Shown here: positions 16,721 through 25,133 of the stretch, in pieces
How the letters are laid out: each line of letters begins with the position of its first letter
Position numbering within the stretch: position 1 is the first letter of the stretch
The notes under the pieces: model-generated
Database searches by the model: none
The model's input: the letters and a program-made list of their open reading frames with translations, nothing else
What the model was told of the DNA's origin: nothing
Assembly: GCF_006439015.1 (NCBI RefSeq)
Contig: NZ_RCZG01000005.1
Location: forward strand, 248,001-312,000
From: Mycolicibacterium hodleri
Lineage (GTDB): Bacteria; Actinomycetota; Actinomycetes; Mycobacteriales; Mycobacteriaceae
DNA length: 64,000 bases
Reading direction: 5' to 3'
Position numbers and translations under genes: made by a program

Positions 16721-18136
16721 ATGGCTCACGACTCACACGGTCCGTCGATCGGACCCTCGGTCGCCGAGGTTCTCGCTTCTCACGCGGGCGGCACCGGCTC
16801 GCCCACCAAGACGGCGACAAGAGTGGCCGACGCCATCGCGGCCCGCGGGGACGACGGCACCTGGCTCTCGACGGTGTCACGCAACGAGCTCCTCGCCGCC
16901 GCGGCCGAGATCGAGAATCGTCCGGGCGCAAGGACTCTGCCGCTGTACGGCGTGCCCTTCGGCGTCAAGGACAGCATCGACGTCGAAGGGTTTCCCACGA
17001 CCCTGTCGTGCCCCGACTTCTCCTACGTGGCGTCGGCCACCGCGCCCGCGGTCCAGAAGCTGCTTGATGCCGGGGCGCTCTACGTGGGCAAGACCAACCT
17101 GGATCAGTTCGCCACCGGGCTGAACGGTACGAGGACGCCGTACACCGTGCCGCGCAGCGTGTACGGCGGCGAGATGATCTCGGGCGGTTCGAGCTCGGGT
17201 TCGGCGTTGGCAGTCGCCTTGGGGCAGGTGCCGTTTGCGGTCGCCACCGACACGGCGGGCTCCGGCCGGGTACCCGCGGCACTCAACGGCGTCGTCGGAT
17301 ACAAGCCCTCGCGCGGTCTGATCAGCACAGTCGGTCTGGTACCGGCGTGCAAGTCGCTGGACTGCATCAGCGTGATGGCGGGCTCGATCGAGGACGTCGA
17401 CCGGGTGATGGACGTCATGATCGGCCGTGACGACGCCGATGCGTGGTCGCGTGACCGCGGACCGCGGCACGAGGGCGGCGTCATCCGCGTCGGGCTGCCG
17501 CCGGTCGACGAACTCGAGTTCTTCGGCGACGAGGCGATGCGGGCGGCGCATCTCGGGTTCCGCGACCACGTGACCCGCCACGCGACCATCGTCGAGATCT
17601 CGCTCGCGCCCTTCCTCGCGGCGGGCGCACTGCTGTACCAAGGACCGTGGGTCGCCGAGCGGCTCGTCGAGTTCGGCGACTTCCTGGTCGCGCAACCAGA
17701 TTCGATCCATCCCGTCGTCCGCGACATCCTGCGCAGCGGCGAGAAGTACACCGCCGTCGATGCATTCGCGGCACTGCAGCGGCTGCAAGAGCTCAAGGCC
17801 GAGGTCGGGCGGCTGTGGGCCGACGTGGACGTTCTCGTCGTGCCGACGATCGGTACCACGTTCACCGTCGACGAGGTGCTCGCCAGGCCCATCGAGTGCA
17901 ACACGGTGCTGGGTCACTACACGCACTTCGGGAACCTGCTCGATCTGCTGGGTGTTGCCGTGCCACTTGGCACCACCACCGACGGACGGCCCTGTAGCGC
18001 AATGCTTCTCGGCCCGGCGCTCAGCGACGACACCGTGCTCGCGCTGGCCGCGCAGGTCCTCGACGAACCCCGTGCGGAGGACCGGGGCGCCCCCGAGCCA
18101 TCGCGCTCCCCCACCCCATCGAAGGAGCAGATATGA
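16721..18136 (+). CDS. atzF: Allophanate hydrolase, AtzF-like amidase
   Basis: This is a 471-residue amidase-signature enzyme. The Ser-cisSer-Lys triad is visible: Lys in [11 protein letters not shown], the cis-Ser in [13 protein letters not shown] and the nucleophile in [32 protein letters not shown] is characteristic of allophanate hydrolase rather than Glu-tRNA amidotransferase. It converts allophanate to ammonia and CO2. Full-length AtzF proteins are about 600 residues with a C-terminal domain; here only the amidase domain is present. The gene overlaps the next (biuret-hydrolase-like) gene by four bases, so the two products are made together. No Shine-Dalgarno is visible before the ATG, and an operator abuts it. 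Confidence 0.85.
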   Translation: MAHDSHGPSIGPSVAEVLASHAGGTGSPTKTATRVADAIAARGDDGTWLSTVSRNELLAAAAEIENRPGARTLPLYGVPFGVKDSIDVEGFPTTLSCPDFSYVASATAPAVQKLLDAGALYVGKTNLDQFATGLNGTRTPYTVPRSVYGGEMISGGSSSGSALAVALGQVPFAVATDTAGSGRVPAALNGVVGYKPSRGLISTVGLVPACKSLDCISVMAGSIEDVDRVMDVMIGRDDADAWSRDRGPRHEGGVIRVGLPPVDELEFFGDEAMRAAHLGFRDHVTRHATIVEISLAPFLAAGALLYQGPWVAERLVEFGDFLVAQPDSIHPVVRDILRSGEKYTAVDAFAALQRLQELKAEVGRLWADVDVLVVPTIGTTFTVDEVLARPIECNTVLGHYTHFGNLLDLLGVAVPLGTTTDGRPCSAMLLGPALSDDTVLALAAQVLDEPRAEDRGAPEPSRSPTPSKEQI

Positions 18137-18822
18137 CAGCGACCGCAGAGGTGCCGGCCGAGCCCTTCCCCTTTCAACTCGTTCCCGGCAAGACGGCCCT
18201 GATCGTCATAGACATGCAGCGGGACTTCATCCTGCCCGGTGGTTTCGGTGAGAGCCTCGGCAACGACGTCGACCGACTGCTCAAGGTCGTGCCGCCTCTG
18301 GCCGCCTTGATCTCGGCGGCGCGCGAGGCGGGGATGATGGTGATCCACACTCGCGAGGGACACGTGGCGGATCTGTCGGATTGCCCACCCGCCAAATTGA
18401 ATCGCGGCGCCCCGTCGAAACGCATCGGTGATCCCGGCAAGTACGGCCGCATCCTGATCCGCGGCGAATACGGCCACGACATCGTCGACGAACTCGCGCC
18501 CGTCGCGGGTGAAGTGGTCATCGACAAGCCGGGCAAGGGTGCCTTCTACGCGACCGAACTGCAGGACGTCCTCGCGGCCGCGGGCATTACACAGCTGCTC
18601 GTCACCGGCGTCACCACTGAGGTGTGCGTACACACCACGACACGGGAGGCCAACGACCGCGGTTACGAGTGCCTCGTCGTATCCGATTGTGTCGGTTCGT
18701 ATTTCCCTGATTTTCAACGCGTTGGTCTCGAGATGATCAAGGCGCAGGGCGGCATCTTCGGATGGGTCGCCGACACCACGGCCGTGATACCGGCCATCCA
18801 GTCACTCGCCACCACCGCCTGA
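18133..18822 (+). CDS. biuH: Isochorismatase-like cysteine hydrolase, probable biuret amidohydrolase
   Basis: This is a 229-residue hydrolase of the isochorismatase fold. The Asp-Lys-Cys triad is visible: Asp in [11 protein letters not shown], Lys in [12 protein letters not shown] and Cys in [12 protein letters not shown]. The size and family match biuret hydrolase (BiuH), which splits biuret to allophanate and ammonia; allophanate is then handled by the enzyme encoded immediately upstream. The coupling (ATGA overlap) to an AtzF-type gene is the main reason for the specific call. Related enzymes act on ureidoacrylate, N-carbamoylsarcosine or triuret, so one of these remains possible. RBS context: GGAGCAG lies just before the ATG. 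Confidence 0.75.
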   Translation: MTATAEVPAEPFPFQLVPGKTALIVIDMQRDFILPGGFGESLGNDVDRLLKVVPPLAALISAAREAGMMVIHTREGHVADLSDCPPAKLNRGAPSKRIGDPGKYGRILIRGEYGHDIVDELAPVAGEVVIDKPGKGAFYATELQDVLAAAGITQLLVTGVTTEVCVHTTTREANDRGYECLVVSDCVGSYFPDFQRVGLEMIKAQGGIFGWVADTTAVIPAIQSLATTA

Positions 18823-18836
18823 AAGGAACCCAGACC

Positions 18837-20444
18837 ATGTCGACCGACGTCACCGAAACCCCCGCCGAACCCCCCGCTGAACTGCCGGAGGCCAAGACCC
18901 CGCTGTCCGTCCCGTGGTGGACTCGCGGAGACACCAACGCCTTCTTCGGCCTCGGCTTCAACATTCTCGTCAACGTCCTCACGCTTACGGGCCTGATGAT
19001 CGGGGTCGTCAGCGTGCCTGCGGGCGACGTGCTGGGTACCGTGCTTCCCGCGCTCGGCGTGGCGTTGATCCTGGGCAACCTGTACTACACGTTCCTGGCC
19101 CGGCGTTTGGCGAGTCGCGAGAACCGCGACGACGTCACGGCCTTGCCGTACGGGCCCAGCGTGCCGCACATGTTCATCGTCGTCTTCGTGGTGATGCTGC
19201 CGGTGTACCTGAACACCAAGGACGCGATGCAGGCCTGGGAGGCCGGTCTCGCATGGGCGTTCATGATCGGCATCATCGTGATGATCGGTGCGTTCGTCGG
19301 GCCGTACATTCGCAAGCTGACGCCTCGCGCCGCGATGCTCGGCACTCTGGCGGGCATCTCGATCACGTTCATCTCCATGCGGCCCGCCGCCCAGATGTGG
19401 GAGGCAGCCTGGATCGGCCTGCCCGTGATGGCGATCATCCTGATCGGATTCTTCACCGACGTGAAGCTGCCATTCGGCATCCCGGTCGGACTGGCCGCCC
19501 TCCTGGTCGGCACCGCGATCGGGTGGGCCGGCGGCTACATGTCCGCCCCCGACGTCAGCCAGGCCGTGTCTGACATCGCGATCGGCGTACCGGACCTCCG
19601 TGTGACCATGCTCTTCTCCGGGCTCTCGCACTTGGCCCCACTACTGGGAACCGCAATACCGTTGGGCGTCTACAACTTCACCGAGGCGATGAGCAACGTG
19701 GAGAGCGCCGCGGCGGCCGGTGACAGCTACAACCTGCGCAGCGTTCTGCTGGCAGACGGCGCCGGTGCCTGCATCGGCTCGGCGTTCGGGTCGCCCTTCC
19801 CGCCCGCCGTCTACATCGGGCATCCCGGCTGGAAGGACGCAGGCGGTCGCGCCAGCTACTCGCTGGCCAGTGGTGTGGTCATCGGAATCCTCTGCTTCCT
19901 CGGACTTTTCGGTGTCCTCGACGCACTGCTTCCCGTTCCCGCGATCGTGCCGATCCTGCTGTACATCGGTCTTCTGATCGGGGCCCAAGCGTTCCAGGCG
20001 GTGCCGCGGTTGCACGCGGTCGCCGTGGTTGCGGCCATCCTGCCGAACCTCGCTCAGTGGGCGAGTGGGCTGATCGACAACGCGCTGAACGCCGCGGGCA
20101 CGTCGGCAGCGGGAGTAGGCATGGAGAAGTTGAACGGCGCGGGCGTGGTCTACGAGGGTCTGCAGACCCTTGGCGAGGGCGCGGTGCTCGTCGGTCTGGT
20201 GCTAGGCACCATGGTGACCTTCATCCTGGACAAGAAATTCCTCTACGCGGCAATCGCGTCGGTGGTCGGCGCGGTGCTGTCCTTCATCGGGCTGATCCAT
20301 GCGCCACAGGTCGAGTGGGCGGCAAACCCCGCCGTGGCCCTCGGCTACCTGTTCTTCGGCGTGGTGTGTGTCCTGTACTGGTTCCTGCCGGGCGCCAAGG
20401 ACCCGGTCGTGATTGACGAGGCGGACGTGGTCGCCGGGCATTAA
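18837..20444 (+). CDS. NCS2-like purine/pyrimidine-type permease
   Basis: This is a 535-residue integral membrane protein with about 12-14 hydrophobic segments and no signal peptide. The region AIPLGVYNFTEAMSNVESA with preceding FSGLSHLAPLLGTA is the TM-8 area of NCS2-like transporters where substrate-contacting acidic residues lie, and GSPFPPAVYIGHPGWKDAGG is a partner motif. Typical NCS2 members are about 430-460 residues, so this one is longer and belongs to a divergent branch. Its place 14 bases after the biuret-hydrolase-like gene suggests import of biuret or a related ureide. RBS AAAGGAA precedes the ATG at 18837. A long hairpin follows the gene. Confidence 0.75.
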   Translation: MSTDVTETPAEPPAELPEAKTPLSVPWWTRGDTNAFFGLGFNILVNVLTLTGLMIGVVSVPAGDVLGTVLPALGVALILGNLYYTFLARRLASRENRDDVTALPYGPSVPHMFIVVFVVMLPVYLNTKDAMQAWEAGLAWAFMIGIIVMIGAFVGPYIRKLTPRAAMLGTLAGISITFISMRPAAQMWEAAWIGLPVMAIILIGFFTDVKLPFGIPVGLAALLVGTAIGWAGGYMSAPDVSQAVSDIAIGVPDLRVTMLFSGLSHLAPLLGTAIPLGVYNFTEAMSNVESAAAAGDSYNLRSVLLADGAGACIGSAFGSPFPPAVYIGHPGWKDAGGRASYSLASGVVIGILCFLGLFGVLDALLPVPAIVPILLYIGLLIGAQAFQAVPRLHAVAVVAAILPNLAQWASGLIDNALNAAGTSAAGVGMEKLNGAGVVYEGLQTLGEGAVLVGLVLGTMVTFILDKKFLYAAIASVVGAVLSFIGLIHAPQVEWAANPAVALGYLFFGVVCVLYWFLPGAKDPVVIDEADVVAGH

Positions 20445-20463
20445 TCCCCGGTCCCACCCCTGT

Positions 20464-20519
20464 CGAGCCTGCGGGGAGATCGCGAATCTTCGTGATGTCA
20501 CGATCTCACCGCAGGCTCG
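20464..20519. terminator. Long inverted repeat after the permease gene
   Basis: Arms of 19 bases (11 perfect, one mismatch, 7 perfect; CGAGCCTGCGG and CCGCAGGCTCG at the outer ends) enclose an 18-base loop. It lies 20 bases after the permease stop and could terminate the biuret operon. No T-run follows, so it could instead be one of the dispersed palindromes found between mycobacterial genes. Confidence 0.5.
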
Positions 20520-20581
20520 GGCGACGGCGTGAGAGGCGCTCGTCACATGGTTGTCGACAGGTGTCTTAGATAACCTAATAA

Positions 20582-20603
20582 TTCGTAGTCAAGTGTCTAC
20601 GAA
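20582..20603. promoter_or_regulatory. Putative TetR operator
   Basis: TTCGTAG and CTACGAA form perfect 7-base inverted arms around 8 bases, directly before the TetR gene start (8-20 bases, depending on which ATG is used). The position suggests autorepression. Confidence 0.5.
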
Positions 20604-20610
20604 GTCGCCT

Positions 20611-21207
20611 ATGCTGATGGACATGCCCACCCGCACCCACAGCGCAGATCCCCGCGCCGAACGCGTTCGCACCCTATTGCGGGACGCTGCGTTCGCGCTG
20701 GCGCACGAGCGGTCCGTCGACGAGATCACCGTCGGGGATCTGGTGACGCGCGCGGGCGTCAGTCGGCAGGTCTTCTATCGTCACTTCACCGACCGTGACG
20801 ACGCGGTTGCGACGGCGTTCGCCGTCGCGTTCTCCGCGGCGGTCGCGGCCATCAGCGGTGATGCGCGGTTGCGGATTGTCGGGTTGTTCGCCTTCGCCGC
20901 CGAGCACCGCACGATGTATCGAAACGTGGTGCCCAGCGCCGTCACCCAGCGTGTCGTGGCCGCCTTTCGCGACGAACTGCTGCCCGCCTGCGAGGAGATC
21001 GCCGAACAGGGCATGCACGTCGTCGGACCCATCGCCGACATCGCTCCAGAATCCGTCAGTCGCTTCCTCGTCGGCGGATTCCAGGAGGTGCTCCGCTCCT
21101 GGATGGAAGATCCGGACGCGACCGATCTCCGTGGCCGGGTCTCAGCCGCCCTCGACACCGTCGACGCGCTGCTGGGCCTGACCGCCAACACGCACCAACC
21201 CCGTTAG
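20611..21207 (+). CDS. TetR-family transcriptional regulator
   Basis: This is a 198-residue regulator from the first of three in-frame ATGs (20611, 20617, 20623). The N-terminal helix-turn-helix reads SVDEITVGDLVTRAGVSRQ followed by VFYRHFTDRDDAV, a standard TetR DNA-binding domain. The remaining residues are helical ligand-binding/dimerisation domain with no recognised ligand signature. It lies 13 bases upstream of a membrane-protein gene that it probably regulates, and a 22-base inverted repeat precedes it. The start is uncertain because no clear Shine-Dalgarno is present before any of the ATGs. Confidence 0.85.
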   Translation: MLMDMPTRTHSADPRAERVRTLLRDAAFALAHERSVDEITVGDLVTRAGVSRQVFYRHFTDRDDAVATAFAVAFSAAVAAISGDARLRIVGLFAFAAEHRTMYRNVVPSAVTQRVVAAFRDELLPACEEIAEQGMHVVGPIADIAPESVSRFLVGGFQEVLRSWMEDPDATDLRGRVSAALDTVDALLGLTANTHQPR

Positions 21208-21220
21208 GAAGGGACCGACC

Positions 21221-22342
21221 ATGGGAAAGCACGAAGCCCCGCACCAGCACCACGCTCCGAAACTGACCGACGTCGCCAACCGGCGCGTCACGCGGACCGA
21301 CGTCCGCAAGATGATCCTGGCGATGGCGGCGCTCACCGTCTTCGTCGTCGCCATGATCGCGAGCTACTCGGGCGCGTTCGCCAAGCCGACGCTGCACCAC
21401 CTCGACGTCGCGGTCGCCGGACCCCAACAGCTGGTCGACGGGCTCCGCGCACAGGACAACCTGGGGGTGACCGAAGTGGCCGATCCCGCCGCCGCTCGCG
21501 CCCAGGTCTTCGACCGCAAGACCGACGCCGCCTTCGTCGTCGGGCAGGCCGGTGACCTGAAGATCTTCGTCGCCGGTGGCGGTGGGCGCAGTGTCGCAAA
21601 CGCCTCCGAGACGGTCGGTCGCGCCGTCGCCGCCAAGGCGGGTCTGACGCCGAACGTCGAGGACGTGGCGCCGACCTCGCCCGACGACCCGCAGGGCACG
21701 GTCGAGTTCTACGCCGTCATCTTCCTGTCCATCGGCGCGACCATGGGCGCAGCGGTGTTCGGCCTGATGATGGGCAGCGTCCGCAGGCTGTCGACGCTGG
21801 CGCTTCGCACGCTGAGCCTCGCGGCGTACTCCGCGCTACTGGCCGGCGGCGTGACGCTGTACGTCGACGGCATCCTCGGCGCGCTGACCAGCCACACCTG
21901 GCAGGTCTTCGGCGCGCTCTGGTTGTACGCATTCGCCGTCAGCGGGGCCGTCACCGGTGTCGCCGCCGCCTTCGGCAGCGTCCCATCTGCGCTGGTGACT
22001 CTGTTCCTGATCATCGTCGGAAACGCCGCGGCCGCGGGTCCGGTTGGGCTGCCGTTGCTTTCGGGCTTCTACACGACGTTCAACGCGATCGTCCCGCAGG
22101 GCTCAGGCGTGGCGTTGCTGCGCAGTATCGAGTACTTCGGCGGCAACGGCGCCGTGACACCGATCGCCACCCTGGCCATCTGGGGTGCGACGGGCCTGGC
22201 CCTCGCGGTAATCGCGGTGCTCGCCCCCAAGGCGTGGACGACTTATCGTGCCACTCATGACCGCTACCGCGTCGCAGCCCGGCGAGACTCCAGACGAGAT
22301 TCAGCCGTACTACGACCTCGGGTCCTATCACCGGTCGACTGA
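21221..22342 (+). CDS. DUF3533/YhgE-Pip-like membrane protein
   Basis: This 373-residue protein has one N-terminal transmembrane helix (MILAMAALTVFVVAMIASYSG), an extracytoplasmic domain of about 130 residues (LDVAVAGPQQLVDGL and following), then about five more transmembrane segments from residue 165. The topology matches the ABC-2-like permease/SNG1-YhgE group, proposed to export or flip envelope components. Strong RBS (GGAAGGGA) before the ATG. It is likely controlled by the adjacent TetR protein. The last 28 codons, rich in Arg, overlap the start of the TPR gene by 86 bases in another frame, so the C-terminal tail may be non-native. Confidence 0.75.
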   Translation: MGKHEAPHQHHAPKLTDVANRRVTRTDVRKMILAMAALTVFVVAMIASYSGAFAKPTLHHLDVAVAGPQQLVDGLRAQDNLGVTEVADPAAARAQVFDRKTDAAFVVGQAGDLKIFVAGGGGRSVANASETVGRAVAAKAGLTPNVEDVAPTSPDDPQGTVEFYAVIFLSIGATMGAAVFGLMMGSVRRLSTLALRTLSLAAYSALLAGGVTLYVDGILGALTSHTWQVFGALWLYAFAVSGAVTGVAAAFGSVPSALVTLFLIIVGNAAAAGPVGLPLLSGFYTTFNAIVPQGSGVALLRSIEYFGGNGAVTPIATLAIWGATGLALAVIAVLAPKAWTTYRATHDRYRVAARRDSRRDSAVLRPRVLSPVD

Positions 22343-23955
22343 GACGCCGTCCGCTGAAGCCCAGCGGTGGTTCGACCGCGGCTTGGTCTGGGCGTACGCG
22401 TTCAACCACGAAGAGTCGATCCGCTGCTTCGAACGGGCGTTGGCGTCGGATCCCGAACTCGCCATCGCACGATGGGGCATCGCCTACGCCATCGGGCCCC
22501 AACTACAACAAGGCATGGGAGGCGTTCGATCCCGCCGACCTGACTGCATCGCTGGCCAGGGCGCGCGCGGAGCTCGAGATGGCCGGCAGCGGTCGGACGT
22601 CGGTGGTCGAGCGGAGGCTGATCGAGGCACTCGTCGTCCGCTTTCCCACTGATGATCTGACGGCCGGTCACGCGCGGTACGCCGACGCAATGGTCGCGCT
22701 CGCCGAGGACCACCGGGACGACGTCGACGTTCTCGCCCTGGCGGCGGACGCGTTGATGAATGTGTCGGCGTGGGCGCTGTGGGACACCAGGACCGGTGAC
22801 CCCGCCGCGGGGTCGCGCGTCGTCGAGGCCAAGCGTCTTCTCGACGACGCGCTCGCCACCGACGAGGGGCGCGAGCACCCCGGCGTGCTGCACCTGTACC
22901 TGCACGCGATGGAGATGTCGGCGCGCCCGGAGGACGCGCTGCCCGTGGCAGACCTGTTGCGCGGATTGGTCCCCGACGCCGGACATCTCCAGCATATGCC
23001 CAGCCACATCGACGTGTTGTGCGGTGACTATCGCAGCTCCATTGAGGCGAATATCGCTGCGGTGCGGGCGGACCGGAAGTTCGTCGAGCATGCGGGACCG
23101 CTCAACTTCTACTCTCTCTACCGGGCGCACGACCTTCACTTCGTGGCGTACTCGGCGATGTTCGAGGGCCGGTACGCGACGGCGCTACTGGCCGCCGACG
23201 AGCTTGCCGAGCAGCTGACTCCCGAGCTGTTGACGATCGAATCACCGCCCATGGCCGACTGGCTGGAGGCGTTCGCACCCCTGCGGGTGCACGTGCTGAT
23301 CCGCTTCGGCCGGTGGGAGGAACTGATCGCGCAGCCGCTGCCCGACGACGTCGGGCTGTTTTGCACCACAGCGGCGACGATCCACTACGGACGCGGCATC
23401 GCCTACGCCGCTACGGGAGATCTGACGCGGGCGCGAGCCGAGCGAGACGCCTTCGCGACCGCCTACGCCGCGATCCCGGAGAGCCGGTATCTGTTCAACA
23501 ACACCAGCCGCGACATCCTCGCCGTGGCCGCGGCCATGCTGGACGGCGAGATCGGCTACCGCGAGCACCGCTTCGACGAGGCATTCGAATATCTCAGGCG
23601 CGCAATCGAACTCGACGATGCACTTCCCTACGACGAACCGTGGGGCTGGATGCAGCCCACCCGGCATGCGTACGGCGCTCTGCTGCTCGAACAGAATCGC
23701 GTCGAGGAAGCCGCTGCGGTGTATGCCGCGGACCTCGGACTGGATTCCACCCTGAGTCGCTGCTGCCAGCACCCCGGGAACGTGTGGAGCCTGCACGGCT
23801 ACCACGAATGCTTGACCAAGCTGCACCGCGATGACGAAGCGGCCATCATCGGCCAGCAGCTCGAGCTCGCGCGTGCCAGAGCCGACGTGCCGATCCTGGC
23901 GTCGTGCGCGTGCCGGCTCGACGTCGCGGGGGACGGCTGCTGCGGCTCTGAGTAG
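22257..23955 (+). pseudogene. TPR-repeat protein gene interrupted by a +1 frameshift
   Basis: Two frames together encode one tetratricopeptide protein of about 565 residues. Frame 1 runs from the ATG at 22257 (YYDLGSYHRSTETPSAEAQ, then a first TPR with FNHEESIRCFERAL) to about 22496. The protein then continues in another frame as NYNKAWEAFDPADLT from 22501 to the stop at 23955, with further TPR-like helices (EHRFDEAFEYLRRAIELDDA). Removing one C from the CCCC run at 22497-22500 restores a single continuous frame. Either the gene is broken or the run is a sequencing error. TPR proteins of this type are soluble scaffolds of unknown role. It overlaps the preceding membrane-protein gene. Confidence 0.8.
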
Positions 23956-24011
23956 GGATCTCCCCAGCGTGTCGGGTTCAGCGCGACGGACGGTTCTCTA
24001 TCGTCGGTGGC

Positions 24012-25133
24012 GTGAGTCGTATGTGGGATCAGGTGCGGAGCTACCTGCGCAGCGCTCCCCTGACCTATACCTGGCTCGTCGTGCTGCTCGCGACGACGCT
24101 GGTGCAGCACTCGATGACGCAACGGACGTTGCGGCAGATGCTGCAGTCGACGTCGACCAATCTGCACCACCTGGCATCCGATCCCCTGCGGGTGTTGTTC
24201 CAGAGCCTGCTGTGGATCGACGGCACGTACTGGTGGCCCTACCTGATCATCTTCACGGTGTTCCTCGCTCCCGCCGAGCGGTGGCTGGGACATCTGCGCT
24301 GGGCGTCCATCGGACTGATCTGCCACGTGGGCGCCACCTATCTGAGCGAAGGCTACCTGTACTGGAGCATTCAGCGGACTGACGCCTCACCGCGTCTGAT
24401 CGACGCACGCGACGTCGGTGTGAGCTATTTCGTCGTTGGCATCGTCGGGGTGCTGTTCTACCGGATTCCACGGCGGTGGCGATGGGCCTACCTCGCCGTT
24501 GCGGTCCTGCTCGGGGGCGGCGGGCTCGCACTGCGCACCAACTTCACCTCGCTGGGACATCTCTGTGCACTGTTCCTCGGTCTGGCCTGCTATCCGCTGA
24601 CGCGACGAAGGCGGACACCCGAGGCTGCGTACACTCCGGCTGTGGCGATCAGCGATGGCGACCTAGGGCACCTGCGCCGTTGCGTGGAGCTGGCCAGGGA
24701 GGCACTTGAGGCCGGCGACCAGCCATTCGGTTCTCTTCTGGTCGACGCGAACGGCGAAGTTCGCTTCGAGGACCGCAACCGCACCAAGGACGGTCCGTTC
24801 GGTGGGGATGCGACCCGTCATCCCGAGTTCGAGATCGCCCGCTGGTCCGCCTCCCACCTGACGCCAGCCGAACGCGCAACCGCGACCGTGTACACCTCCG
24901 GCGAGCACTGTCCGATGTGCGCCGCCGCCCACGCCTGGGTGGGGCTGGGGCGTATCGTCTACGCGGCGTCGACCGCGCAGATGGTCGGATGGCTGCAGAT
25001 GTGGGGCGTTTCAGCGTCACCCGTTGCGCCGCTGCCGATCTCGACCATCGCCCCCGGGATCGACGTCGATGGACCCGCACCCGAGCTCGCCGAGGAGATG
25101 AAGGCGATGTACGAACTGACCTTCGCGAAATGA
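24012..25133 (+). CDS. Rhomboid-like membrane domain fused to a CDA-fold deaminase
   Basis: This is a single 373-codon frame with two unrelated halves. Residues 15-200 hold about six transmembrane helices. GVSYF (Ser138) and LGHLCALFLGL (His183) occupy the places of the rhomboid Ser-His dyad, although the usual GxSG is GVSY. Residues 211-373 are a zinc-dependent deaminase: HPE (His270, Glu272) and CPMC (Cys300, Cys303) are the metal ligands and proton shuttle of guanine/cytidine/tRNA-adenosine-type deaminases. No stop separates the halves. GTG at codon 211 (24642) could also start a free deaminase of 163 residues. The stop overlaps the amylase ATG (ATGA), so the two are translationally coupled. 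Confidence 0.75.
   Translation: MSRMWDQVRSYLRSAPLTYTWLVVLLATTLVQHSMTQRTLRQMLQSTSTNLHHLASDPLRVLFQSLLWIDGTYWWPYLIIFTVFLAPAERWLGHLRWASIGLICHVGATYLSEGYLYWSIQRTDASPRLIDARDVGVSYFVVGIVGVLFYRIPRRWRWAYLAVAVLLGGGGLALRTNFTSLGHLCALFLGLACYPLTRRRRTPEAAYTPAVAISDGDLGHLRRCVELAREALEAGDQPFGSLLVDANGEVRFEDRNRTKDGPFGGDATRHPEFEIARWSASHLTPAERATATVYTSGEHCPMCAAAHAWVGLGRIVYAASTAQMVGWLQMWGVSASPVAPLPISTIAPGIDVDGPAPELAEEMKAMYELTFAK
24630..24641 (+). promoter_or_regulatory. Possible internal leaderless promoter before the deaminase domain
   Basis: TACACT fits the mycobacterial -10 pattern TANNNT and lies 6 bases before the GTG at 24642, the spacing expected for a leaderless transcript starting at that codon. This would give a separate deaminase. 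Pattern match only. Confidence 0.3.

Noticed and set aside
16877..17926. Minus-strand open frame (349 codons) opposite atzF
   Set aside because: No family motifs, low-complexity composition, and it lies entirely inside a well-supported amidase gene.
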